The notes under the pieces are model-generated. The model saw only the letters and a program-made list of their open reading frames with translations. It was not told the origin of the DNA and ran no database searches. Source: Lenzites betulinus (Eukaryota; Basidiomycota; Agaricomycetes; Polyporales; Polyporaceae). From it: DNA of 64,000 nucleotides. Numbering within the stretch: the first letter of the stretch is position 1; the number at the start of each line of letters is the position of its first letter. The stretch is taken from contig JABYQU010000011.1 in the NCBI GenBank assembly GCA_022264855.1, positions 682,001 to 746,000 on the forward strand. The letters run 5' to 3'. Positions 10,774-22,200 of the stretch are shown in pieces. The position numbers and the translations under genes were made by a program.

Positions 10774-12619
10774 ATGTCCACCAACTCGACCGGGAACTCG
10801 ACGGACGACTCTGGCGTCCCCGACCTCTCCCAGATCCTCCCGCCCTATCTTAACCTGCCCCCGCATCTCTCCGCCCACAAATACTTCTACGTCTGCACCC
10901 TCACTGTTGCTGCCTGGGACACCCTTGTTCTCTCTCCGCGCACATGGCGTCTCCTCCGCACCCATGAGTGGCCGCCTCTCAAGATTCTCTTCCACTTCCT
11001 CCGCGTCTTCATGCCAGTAGAGTTCACCATAGTCGGTCCGTATCTCCACTTTCTCCGCAACTACCGCCCAAGTGTTCACGGCTTCTATCGTAACTAGGCG
11101 TTGCCTTCTTCGATACCAAATGGTCACAAACAGTGAGTCCCCTCAATCTGTGCCTCTAGTAGTCGATCTCTGCGTAGCCTTGCATGAGTTGTCCAACACG
11201 GTGAACCGTCCGCGCGCGTGCCCCGATGTCTCCGGAAGATGATAGGAATCCAGGGGCGAAGGAGTTGTTCATCAGGACTTCCGCGGACCTGGTTTGCGAC
11301 TTCCTATGGGAGGGGTAACGCGGGTGATACCCCGAGTTTCACGTCTTTCCTCATCCGCCGCTCCCCGAACCGATATTCGCAGGAAATAGTCATACTGCTA
11401 GCATCACCTCGCTTGGCCATAGCGTCAGGGGGGTCACTCGCATCCCCCATGGGATGTTCGCCCTCAAGCGGGAACGATTGTCTTCTATCCCCGAGCGCGA
11501 GGCTGGTCTGCCAGCCAACCGCGGACCTATCTATGGCCACATTGCTTATTATGATCCCTTACTGATCCCGTGTACAGCAATGCTCCCACTTCTTCCTCTT
11601 CGAGCCCATCTGCACCGCCATCCTCCTCGCGGCTTGCTCCCTCGTCCATGTCATCCGCATCCACGCCATCTACGAAAAAAGCCGCAGTGTTCTGTTCGGG
11701 ATGGGCGGTCTGCTCGCCCTGCAGGTCGTCGTGACTGCCATCTGTTGCGGTTTCTTCCGTTGTAAGTAGAAGCTGATACTCATCTCCCCGCAAGCTATGC
11801 ATCTGACTATCTATCTCCCTAGCTACCCCCCTGCTCGAGGGTCAAGGATGCATTGCGGAGCCGAAGTCTAACTGGGTCGGCATCTACTGGCTGTCTGCGA
11901 CGATCACCTACACCGCATCGGTACGTGTTTGCAGCAGACATTTCTTACGTGTGTTGCGACAATGCTTACATCTCCAACAGTTCGCGCTCGCCGTCCAGCG
12001 CTCCCTGCGCTCGCTCAAGGTCAAACAGCTTTCGTACTGGAAGCTCATGCTCCGTGATGGCCTCAACCTCTACGGCGCGATCTGGGCCGTGAACATGGTC
12101 AACATGCTCTTCTGGTTCATCATCACTCCTACTGGCCCTGAGGACCCCGTGCGCACGATCGTGACCAGCATGGCGGCGGTGCTCACCGCGTCCATGTCCA
12201 TGCGTATCATCCTGGCTGTGCGCGGCTCGCTCGTCGCAGGCGGTTCTTACGCGGTCTCGTCGACGTCCGCGCACTCCCGCTCGGGCAACACCACGCACGT
12301 CCTCTCCTCCGCGCGCGGTGGTGCGGCTGCCGGCACGATCCCCGGCGGAAACGCTGTTCTCAGCCTTGCGCGCCCCGGTGCGGGCGACATCCCCGCGACG
12401 TACGCCGTCCCGCTCGCGAACGGCGACAAGGGCGGCGCCGACTGGGACGGGAAGAGCTCGGTCGGCGACGGCCGCGACCACAAGGAGCACGACATCTTCC
12501 CCGCGGAGGTCGACTCGCCCGTCAAGCACGACGCGCCCGTGCAGGAGTCCGTCGGGGGCGTGCGCGTCACCGTCGAGAGCGAGACGGACTTTGCGCCGTA
12601 CGGGCGGGAGAAGAACTGA
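10774..12619 (+). CDS. DUF6533 family multi-pass membrane protein
   Basis: Five exons: 10774-11035, 11098-11132, 11578-11761, 11823-11920 and 11981-12619. The N-terminal half matches the DUF6533 pattern of basidiomycete membrane proteins: HKYFYVCTLTVAAWDTL, SPRTWRLLRTHEWPPLKILF, VAFFDTKWSQTQCSHFFLFE, CSLVHVIRIHAIYEKS, and further hydrophobic segments LFGMGGLLALQVVVTAICCG, YWLSATITYTASFALAV and MVNMLFWFIITPTG. A soluble, low-complexity, charged cytoplasmic tail follows (from SYAVSSTSAHSRSGNTTHV to the end). It contains a Gly/Ala-rich stretch and acidic patches, ending YGREKN. About 400 residues. Function of the family is unknown. Intron 2 (11133-11577, 445 nt) is far longer than the other introns in this window. 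Preceded by a strong CT-rich tract. Confidence 0.85.
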
Positions 12620-13873
12620 GCGTGTCGGGCTGGGTCTTGCGGGATGGTCTCGCGGCGCCTTGGATAGGGGCCGCGCCGAACGCAGGATCGCGGTGGAGAC
12701 GGGTTGTGCTGGCTTCAAGTCTTGGTTCTTGTCCCCTCTTTCCCGGTTTCGTCTGTCGATTGCTCGTTGCTCTATACGTTTCCGCGCGGTCCCGCGGTTT
12801 TGCTCCCCTCCCTCTCCCTCCGCGCATATACGCAGGCATCGGCCCCTCCGTCTACCCCCTTTTGTCGCTAATATCTGCGCGTGTGCTCCTATCTGTCATT
12901 GCTCGTTATTCCCCGTGTCTGTAGTACCACCACCCCACCATACCAACGGGTCTACCCCCGCCCGTGTGCCCCTCCCTCCTACCTGGCGCTGTAATATATT
13001 CTCCGTTTATGAAAGTGGAGCTTGAGCTTGAAGGCGGCGCGCGATCGGGTATGTGGCAGCTGCCACAGGCGCCCATTGGGCATAGCGTTCAAGTTTGTCC
13101 TGAACGTGGTCGCACGTTGATCTGCAGAACGTTTTTCTAACGTAGAGAGATTGTTTGTGTACTTTATGTTACTTCTGCGCTCTCCGGTTTTCTTGCTAAT
13201 TTATGCCTAGAGCAGAATGTGAGGAGCAAAGGAGGAGGCGTGGGCGCCTCTTTACTGCCGGCTACAGCCGGGTCTTCAAAGATACACGCTTCAACGCCTC
13301 AGCGTCGACCTATGTACGTCGACCTCTGTCTCTCACCTCTCCTTTTTCCATCTAGATGGTTCGGTTTCTTCCGATGAGCATATTATCAGTCCGACGAGGA
13401 GGAGGAGGGCGAAGTCCGCGGCTACGCCAAGTGAACACGACTCATTTCGCTGGGCCGCCGCGCGTGATCATTCTGTGCAGTAGCTGCCAGTGATGTGCCA
13501 AGTTCTAGCTGCAATCGGCTGAGACATGGGATGTGATGAGTCGGTCTTGGTATGTATGTCAGTATACATTACGCATTGTGCAAGTGCTCATTGCAGCGCT
13601 CTGGCAGAAAGAATTTAGGGTCTGTCGCGTGCTGTTTATACCATCGAAGCACAGAAGCACATGTTGGCTGTCCACCTGCATTGCTAACAGGTGGTTTCCA
13701 CCCCGCAAACACGATGTGCTCAACAAGCACAGGGTTGAGCGGGGCCCTCATGTGTAGCGACCACTGCATCCTCATCTTCCAAAGACAAGGTGCCCAGTGT
13801 CGAGGCGAGTGCTTCACCATCTTCACAACACCCGTTGAATGCTCAAACAAGGAAACAGAAACCGCCGTATACC
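12620..13873. other. Intergenic, no gene recognised
   Basis: About 1.25 kb. The first 400 bp are CT-rich and probably hold the 3' UTR of the DUF6533 gene. A perfect palindrome tggcagctgcca lies near 13060. Around 13385-13433 an acceptor-like CAG precedes a short acidic frame (SDEEEEGEVRGYAK, stop), but no upstream exon could be joined to it. The last 350 bp should contain the promoter of the HET gene; no TATA-like box was recognised. Confidence 0.5.
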
Positions 13874-16051
13874 ATGCCACGCTTTCTCGATACCTTCACC
13901 GGCGAGTTTCGTTGGATCGAGAACCCGGCCACCATCATCTACGCTATCCTATCCCATACATGGCGCTCTGAAGCCGAAGGCAGCGAGCAGAACTACACCG
14001 AAGTCCGCAAGCTCCAGGACGATTTCGGCCCTCCCCGCATCCTAGTTCCGCGCGATCTCACCTGCCCCTTGACCGCCCCCGGCGCAGAATCGTTTCTCTC
14101 CCACCCTAAGCTGAGCGACAAGATCAAGGACGCCTGCCGAATCGCACGCGAGGCGGGCTTCCGCCTCATCTGGATCGACTCGTGCTGCATCGACAAGACG
14201 AGCAGCGCGGAACTCGCGGAGGCGATCAACTCCATGTACGAGCTCTACCGGCTCTCGACGGTGTGCTTCGTGTACCTCGCGGACGTGCCAGACAACGGCG
14301 CCGACCCGAGTGACCGTGCGCGGTCGACGTTCGCGCGCAGCAGGTGGCACAAGCGCGGGTGGACGCTCCAGGAGCTCATTGCGCCGGCGCGCGTCGTGTT
14401 CCTCACCGACGCGTGGACGTTTCTCGGCACGAAGCGCGGGCTCGCCGCGACTCTCATGCAGGTCTCGCGCATCGACATCGGGATCCTGACCGGGCGCACG
14501 TCACTGGAGTCGGTGAGCGTCGCGAAGCGGATGTCGTGGGCGTCGGCCAGGGAGACGACGCGGGTCGAGGACGAGGCGTACTCGCTCCTGGGCATCTTCG
14601 GTGTGCATCTATCCCCGATCTACGGCGAGGGGCGCAATGCATTTCTCCGCCTGCAGGAGGAGATCGTCCGGACCGTCCCGGACCAGTCTATCTTCGCGTG
14701 GGGCCCGAGCTGCGCCCTAAGGGCGCTGGACCAAGCTGAGTGCAGGAGCGAGGACGCTTCCTCGGAGCACCCTACTGGGCTCCTGGCGTCGTCGCCTCGC
14801 GAGTTTCGGGAGACGACGGACATCAAGTCGGTCTCCCATACGGACTTCCTGTCCTTGTTATCGGGTGGTTCCCCCAGCCTCGAAGCGCATCCGGAAGTCC
14901 CTCCACTACACTGTGTCTTCACCCCACAGGGCATCCGATTACAGGTCTTGGCCATAGACCTCGCAGAGCTGCCCCAGGTTGCGACTGCAGCCATCTCCAT
15001 CCCTTACATCGGTCTCCGCAACCTTTCCATGGACGACTATGGGCACTGTTTGGAGCTGGGACGAGCATGCTCACTCGCCATTCTTCGTTGTACGGGGAGC
15101 AACGATGAGCTTATCGCCCTCGCGCTGTTTGGCCCAGCCTCCGGAGAACAAGATCACAATAGCGGCGTGTCCATAGCCACTCACGCAAAGTGCAGGCCAT
15201 CCTGTCCCGGTCGGCCCTCCTATCGCGTCGTTCGCCTCACGCAGAACGCGGTGAAGACGCTGCAGGCCCATCTCTCCCCAACGCCCAAACACGTCGTCTT
15301 ACTCCGCCACTCTGGGTTCCCCACCCGTCGCACAGAAACCCTCACCCCGATCCACCTCTGGCCGTTCACCGCCGAGGAGCGTCGCCGCCGCTTCGACATG
15401 CTCCACACCTTCATCCCAGGCCCGCCTGCTGATTTCCAGCTCGCCCCGACCTGCAAAGCGGAGCTCCGCGCACTCGGGTTCACGATCACCCCGCTCTCGT
15501 GCCAGCGCGTCCACGCGGGCATGACGGTCCTCATGAACACGGTCCTCACCGCGGACTCGCTGCAGGAGGGCCTCGTGCTGAGCCAGCATATTCAGATCAA
15601 CATCGTGCTCACGCGCATGCAGGAACGCGCGGAGGGCAACACGGGCGTGAGCTTCGCGGTCGCGCACTTCGTCCACGAACCCGCAGGCCAGGACCCGTGG
15701 AAACCGCCCTGCGCGCACTGCAAGTTCGGCGGATGTCACACGCGGCGTGTCCCCTGTGGAGACGACGGCGAAGGCGTGTACACGAAAATTGTGCGGGACA
15801 CGGTCGTGCTCCCCGACGGCGTGCTGGCGCAGGCCGAGTTCATGATCTTGGGCCCGTGCAAGGAGGAGACACCGCGCGATCCGTCTCAGAGGCTGGTGAG
15901 GATCTTGCGCCTCGCGGTAGAATGCTCCACAAACAGCCTAGCACGAATCAGTGGGAGAGACGCGGATGCATCTAATACTCGGTTTATCTCTGGACTGTGG
16001 CTGTCCGTCGATCTCTCAGACAACTTCCCAAAATCTGTATTGTCTAGGTAG
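13874..16051 (+). CDS. HET-domain (heterokaryon incompatibility) protein
   Basis: Single-exon gene of 725 residues. The N-terminal HET domain is clear: AILSHTWRSEAEGSEQ, KIKDACRIAREAGFRLIWID followed by SCCIDKTSSAELAEAINSMY, LYRLSTVCFVYLADV, then RGWTLQELIAPARVVFLTDA, and ISWASARETTRVEDEAYSLL-type sequence leading to GIFGVHLSPIYGEGRNAFLR. HET domains trigger cell death on non-self recognition in fungal fusion, through TIR-like signalling. The remaining ~450 residues carry no recognised NACHT, WD40 or ankyrin repeat, so this belongs to the short stand-alone HET class common in basidiomycetes. Start taken at MPRFLDTFTGEFRW, the canonical beginning; an upstream in-frame ATG at 13790 would add 28 low-complexity residues. 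Convergent with the giant fused gene (stops 177 nt apart). Confidence 0.9.
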   Translation: MPRFLDTFTGEFRWIENPATIIYAILSHTWRSEAEGSEQNYTEVRKLQDDFGPPRILVPRDLTCPLTAPGAESFLSHPKLSDKIKDACRIAREAGFRLIWIDSCCIDKTSSAELAEAINSMYELYRLSTVCFVYLADVPDNGADPSDRARSTFARSRWHKRGWTLQELIAPARVVFLTDAWTFLGTKRGLAATLMQVSRIDIGILTGRTSLESVSVAKRMSWASARETTRVEDEAYSLLGIFGVHLSPIYGEGRNAFLRLQEEIVRTVPDQSIFAWGPSCALRALDQAECRSEDASSEHPTGLLASSPREFRETTDIKSVSHTDFLSLLSGGSPSLEAHPEVPPLHCVFTPQGIRLQVLAIDLAELPQVATAAISIPYIGLRNLSMDDYGHCLELGRACSLAILRCTGSNDELIALALFGPASGEQDHNSGVSIATHAKCRPSCPGRPSYRVVRLTQNAVKTLQAHLSPTPKHVVLLRHSGFPTRRTETLTPIHLWPFTAEERRRRFDMLHTFIPGPPADFQLAPTCKAELRALGFTITPLSCQRVHAGMTVLMNTVLTADSLQEGLVLSQHIQINIVLTRMQERAEGNTGVSFAVAHFVHEPAGQDPWKPPCAHCKFGGCHTRRVPCGDDGEGVYTKIVRDTVVLPDGVLAQAEFMILGPCKEETPRDPSQRLVRILRLAVECSTNSLARISGRDADASNTRFISGLWLSVDLSDNFPKSVLSR

Positions 16052-16228
16052 CTGCTGGTCCTCGGTCGTGACTGCATGGACACATGATCATCTCGTGCAC
16101 TTCTGTACCACAAGCGACTTATATAACTAGGCACACGTCTGTTGTATAGATATCCAACACAAAACAAACACAGAACACCATTGGCAACCGGGCACTTGAT
16201 GACGCCGACGGTGAATCCCCAAACAATT

Positions 16229-19200
16229 CTACCAGCTATCCAGATCCCACCCGACACCGGCGGCCAGCTTCGCCACACAAGACTTCCAGATTGAACTCTT
16301 CTCCTGTGGTCCGGGAGAGGGATTAACTATAGAATTCGCTATAACGGGATGTGTCTCCTCGGTTTGAGCAACGAGGGGAGTATCAAACAGAGTTGAAGTG
16401 ATGGTAGGGGGAGGCTCGGAAGGCGTTACAGAGCTGGATGGTGGCCTGGACGCTCCTTCCGATGGTTTGACCTCAGAAAGTGACACATCCTCAGTGGGCA
16501 TAGCGGGGGACATCGCAGAAACGGTCGAGGCATCCGCTTGCGGATCGTGCGGTGAGAGGGGGATCATGGATGAGGATGGACTGGGCGATGGCGGCCGTGT
16601 GATTGCAGTGTTAAGAGGGCGTGTGCTGATTGAATGCATGGGTCGGCGGATAGTGGGCTTGCCTCTTCGTGGTGCAGGAGAGACAGCGACTGACGAGACG
16701 AAGAGCTGAGTTAGCTAGACAGGCAGAAGGAATAACAGGCTCTCTTACCTGGTGCTGTGACCGGTTGAGACGACCACGATGCAGAATCGATTTGTAGCAG
16801 AGGTGCACTGCGGTGGCCCTGAAGTTGAAAGACCAGGTCACCGTCTTCGTTGAATGCCGGGTTTGCTAAAGAGTATGGATTCAACATGGAGGGACGACAG
16901 TACTGCCACGGGCCCTCGAAGGCGCGGAGCTCTTGCACAACCTCAGTCAACTCCACATTTGCCGGAAAGACCCTTCGGAGCATGAGCGTAGGGTCGCGGA
17001 ACCACGAAGTTGGATGCGCTGCGGTGTTGGCCTCTGTGAATACTGGGTCCTGGGACACACTATTGACAATGGTGATGTTGTCGACGGTAGACATGGTGAT
17101 CACCGTTGACCACTTGACGGAGGACGTCATACTAAATATTGTTAAATCGGTGTCAGCTTAGTTTAGTCTCCGGAGGTAAAGCACGTACATCTGCGACGAC
17201 GTCGTCCCAACCTGCAACGCAAACCCCAACTCCACGCTACCATAAATCTCGAACTTCATTGAACCATGTCTCACATTAGTCGGGATTTCAAGCCAATTCT
17301 TGGTTGCGCCTAGACATCTCGGACTCGGGGTCAAAATAGACACTAATCGAAGAGCTCTGGAGACACTCACATGTCACACCCAAAGTGGAGTTCATGATAC
17401 CGCTATTGCCTTGCAGTACGTGTCTTGATTCCTCATGATGTTGCCAGAGGTACTTCGAGCTCCCCTCTGAAGTCGGTGGCTGAAACTCCCAATTGGTCGG
17501 GCGACCCGTGTAACGCTCATCCATGTACCACAGCTTCAAGACAAGGCCATCAAAACCTTGCAGCCGGTTGGATATGAAGGGGACCACCGTGGTTAGCGCG
17601 TTCAGGCGTGTGAGTAGAGTGAGCAGGCTGTCTTCGATGAAAGCGCGGCGCGAGATGCATAAGGTGCCATGCGAGACACCGTCGCCCAGAGTAGCCCGCG
17701 CAATCCAGCCTGCGGAGTACATGAGCGTTTCAGATGGCGGAGAGTGCGAGCCCGTCATTCCCAGTATGACAAGACAGGGTTCCTCGGCAAGTGTGACGCG
17801 TGTGAAGTTTTCGCGAGAGATGTCGGTTTCCGCGTAGACGTGAAAGGCGACAGATGTGAGTGCATACGAAGGAAGCGAGGGGATCTTCGTCTTCCACACA
17901 GGGATACTCATCATCACGTTCAGGCCTTTGGCACAGAGGGCAGGGAAGTAGTGTTGCGTGAGGTAAAACATGACAGCCTGTAGTTTCAAAGTGAGGATAT
18001 GACCATTCTTGCGAAGAGAGGTCCCGACGCTGTCGTCGAAGTCGGAATACTCCGGCACGTAATCTGGGTCTGTGGGCGAACCGTCGTCTTTAATCATCTC
18101 CTCCATACATTACGACATTACCCCGGGCCACTTACGTTCAAGATCGAGGAATATCTGCACAAGATCCCTACCACGGGTCGTCCTCATGGGAATGGCTTGC
18201 GGATGGGGTTCACCGGTGCTAGTATCGCCGCCTTGTAGATTGTTGCGATCGGCCTGCGTCACAGTGCGCGTTCCGATGCCCACTTCGAACGCAAGACTCC
18301 AATCATGGAATTCGAGTGTAGTATCACTCCTATGAGATTTGGTTAGTATTTACGTTGCTATGTGCAACTAGCTTGAAGGCTCCCAGCGTCCACGACTCAC
18401 TCGTTTAACATATTCCAGCCCTTGGAAACTTTGACCATGCCATGCTGGATGGATATCCACACCAATGCTCGGTTTTCACTCAACAGCTGAAGTACAAACG
18501 GTTGGCACGAGATCGAGAAAGTGCTTCCCTGCTGCCAGTCGTAGAATGGCCTGTACGAGGTTTCCAAGAACTGTGCATTGAGGGAATTCTGTGATATAGC
18601 GGTGACCTGGTCAAAGCCATGCATCTTTGCACCCGACATTGGAGGCGCGCAAGACTCGGAGGTCTCGCCATTTGGCCGGCCCGATCCTAGTACGTCGTGA
18701 CTTGGCCATCCTCCGCGCGAGTCCTGCTGCAGATTGGAGCGCGCCTTGTCTACCTTCTTTTTCCACTGCCTGTTCTGTGCGTAAAGGAAATGACGACGGG
18801 TGCTGTACAGGAGTTTGAGGTAATCCTGAGATAGAAAGGCGATAATAAGATCGCGATGGTGGACAGACTCCTCGGAGGCCATAGTATCATCTTCGTCTGC
18901 CGGGTAAACAGAAAGCGGGCGGTAATATTGAGTGTCTGCGAAAGCGACCTCCGTAAGTGATCCTCCCGACCAGATATTATTGATGACTACTCACCATCTG
19001 GATTGAATGTGATCGTTGCCGCCTGACCTGTGCTATCCTTCTCCAAGTAACAGGTGACTCCCACCGCCACGGCAATTTTCCAGTTCCGATAGGTATGCAT
19101 GGGCGCCCTATCAAACATATATTCGTGCACGTACGCAGTGGCCAAGTAGTGTTTGCGCACCTCTCAGGACTACTATTGTGGAATATCCGTAGATCTTCGA

Positions 19201-22200
19201 GGTCGAACACAATGGCAATCTTGCATTTAGGAAGTATCTTCACCGTCGGAGCATTGAACTGGATGTGTAAACGAAGTTCATCTGTGTTCCCAATTAGCTC
19301 GGAAAGGCAATGCTGCTCAGGAGTATCGATGCTGGAGCTTGCGATACGCCCGCGTGTGAACATGGCAGACTTGAGCCAAGCTGAATGGAGGTAAGCGTCC
19401 ATCTGGAAAGCAGTGACGCCGCTCAAGCTTCTCTTCTCCTCGCCGTGGTCTTTATCAGCAGCATGTGGGGTGAATTTCTGGGAAGGAAGTAACATCCAAC
19501 AATTATGTTGCGAGGGGTTGGAAACTGCCACAGAATCAGATGCCACGGGAGAGGGAAGAGGAGACTCCACTGTTGAAGACATCTTCGGAGTGGACGTTGC
19601 CGGAGCCGATGCGCGGTCGGAAGTCAGGGTGCTGTCGCATTGCAGCTCGAACAGCAGGTCACCATCGTCATTGAAAAACGGTTTTGTGAGAAGGTACGAG
19701 TCAGAGGGTGGATAGCAGTGTAGCACTGAAGGACCCTCCAGCACCGGTATATCTTCCATGACTCGGAGCTCTCCGAAGTCGAGCTGTTGTGGAAATGCCT
19801 CCCGTAGCAGCTCCACTGGATCTGAGAGAATCAGGTCATTTGCTGAAGTGTCTAACCGCGTGAAGACTGGTTGACATGGCCCAGGAAGTTGGACTTCGAT
19901 GCCGGTGGCGGTGGTCTGCAATATGATTGTGGTCGACCAGTTTACACGAGATCGTGCACTACTACATAAGTCAATTGCTGCTATATTAGGAAACATAGGA
20001 CCAACAGGACTGACATGTCGGAATCCCTCTTCCCATCCTGCAAGGATAAGCTGAAATTGACGTTGCCTTCAATTTTAATGCAAAGAGTGCCCTGTCTGAC
20101 AGCGATGCGAAATTCGGAAGTGTTTTGAGTTGTGCCTAGTACAAAGTGTTAGGGATTTATTGCACTTCTTACACAAAGCATTCGGGGGTCGGAGACTCAC
20201 AAGAGATATTGAAGATTGGTCTGTTAGGGCCGCGCAGCCTGTAGCGCCACTCTTCACAGTGCTCCCAGAGGTACTTCAGGCACCCCTCGCCCTCGGATGG
20301 CTGAAGCTCCCACTTGGACGGGCGGTCCTTGCGCTGGTCGTGCTCGGCCCACTTCTTCAGTGTGAGACCGCGGAGGCCCTGCGTAGGGTCGATGAGGACG
20401 GGGATCATCGTCGTGTTTGCGTTGACCCCCGACAGCAAGCCGAGGAGCCGCTCCTCGATGAACACGCGCCGCGCGATACCGATGGTGCCGTGGGAGAAGC
20501 CGCGGTTAGCATGCACAATCCAACCCGTCGAAAACTCAAGCTGCGCAGCGGGAAGCGAGCGCGAACCTGTCGTGCCCAGCACGACTATGATAGGCTCTTG
20601 CCCAGGAGTGACTTGCGTCCAGTTATGGCGAGTGACTTCGACCTTCGAGTAGACGTGGAAGGTGACGTCCGTGAGTGCATAGGAAGGGAGTGATGGGTTG
20701 ATGACGGGGTCCGGCTTCCAGACGGGGATGCTCGTGATGATGTTCAGGCCCTCGCTGCGCAGGGACGGAAAGTATTTCTCGGTGAGGTACCAGATGACGG
20801 CTTGGAGCTTCAGAATGAGCGAGCGGCTGTTGCCCTTGAAGTTCTTCATGTCGCCGAAGTTCGAGTAGTTGTGTACATATTCTACGTCTGCAAGTAATAC
20901 ATCATTCAGTGGGTTTGGCCCATTGACTCGGACTAAGGTACTTACGCTCCAGGTCCAGATAGATATGCCTCAGCTCCCTGCCCACGAGGTTTCCGTGCTC
21001 CTTGTAGTACGCAGAGGAGGTGTAAGTAGCAGAGGTAGCACACTCAAGTTCGGCCTGCGAGCACATTTTGATGTCGACTTCGAAGGCAATCCTCCAGTCA
21101 CGGAACTCGTAGACATCGCTCCTGCGCGTAACAGGTCAGAAGTTGCTCCTCAATGTCGAAAGCCTCCACATACCCGTCCCACGGGACCCAGTTCCTGAGC
21201 GTTTTGAGGTTCCCGCTAGCGAGGTGCACCCACACCAGGGCACGGTTGTTGCTTAGCAGGTGCAGCGAAAACGGCTTGTATGTCGTCGTGAAGTAGTTTT
21301 CGTACGACCAGGTATGGAACGCGGTGTGTGAGGTGGTCGAGAATTGGGAGTTGAGGGAACCTTGGGAAATTGCCGTGACCTGGTCGAATCCGAACATCTT
21401 CGTGCGCTGGATAGTTTCTCGCGAGGAGCCCCCGCTTGCGACGAGCCCCAGGCTCCGACAGCTATCATCCGCCGACTCCTCTAAGTCGAAGCGCATCTTG
21501 GGGGTTGCATCCAAGCGCATGTCATGCAAGTAGATGACGTGGTAGTGGGCGTTGTAGATCTGTAGGTACTCCTCGGAGAAGAAGCTGACGATTAGATCAT
21601 AATAGTCGAGCGATATATCGTCGTGCTTGTCAAGACCAGGGTAATCAGAGAGTGCATCGTGGTATCGAGCATCTACAAGCCGTCAGTTGTTAGAAGAACA
21701 TACACGGTAGACTATACACAACTCACTGGCTGGGTCCAACATGATTTTGATAGTATGGCCTGCGACGTCCTTGTTGTAGATGACATTCACCACGACGGCG
21801 ACCTTCCAGCCTCTGAACTGCGTCACGGGTATACTGTCGACGTATGTGTTGTAAGCGATCCTAAGCATCAAATAATAGAGGGTATGTTGCTTACGCATCA
21901 AAGTCGTCGTCGGCGTAGAAATTGAGCTCATCGATGTCGAACCAGATCACGACCTCGCGCTCGCATAGAATCTTGATAGTGGGGACACCGAGCTGCATGT
22001 GGAAATGATACCAGTCCTCACTCTTGCGGAGCTCGGCAAGACATCGTGGCCGCCAGTCGGTGGTACTGGGCGAGATGGTTGTCTGTGCGGCGAGCATGGC
22101 AGACCTGAGCCACACGGAAGACATGTATGCGTTCATCTGCTCGAACGTGACGCCATTGATGTTCTCGAGCCACTCGTAGTAATCGATCGAGTCGCCAATC

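Noticed and set aside
12318..13025. Alternative plus-strand frame overlapping the DUF6533 3' end
   Set aside because: Arg/Ser/Pro-rich frame produced by high GC, overlapping a better supported exon and continuing into CT-rich 3' UTR.
13370..13435. Possible terminal exon reading SDEEEEGEVRGYAK
   Set aside because: An acceptor precedes it and a stop follows, but no upstream exon or start on the plus strand joins in frame between 12620 and 13370.
19400..19600. Gene boundary between the two family units at 16.2-23.0 kb (two separate genes)
   Set aside because: The exon is open across the joint, no stop codon occurs between the C-terminal module of unit 1 and the first module of unit 2, and unit 2 lacks the family N-terminus and start methionine context.
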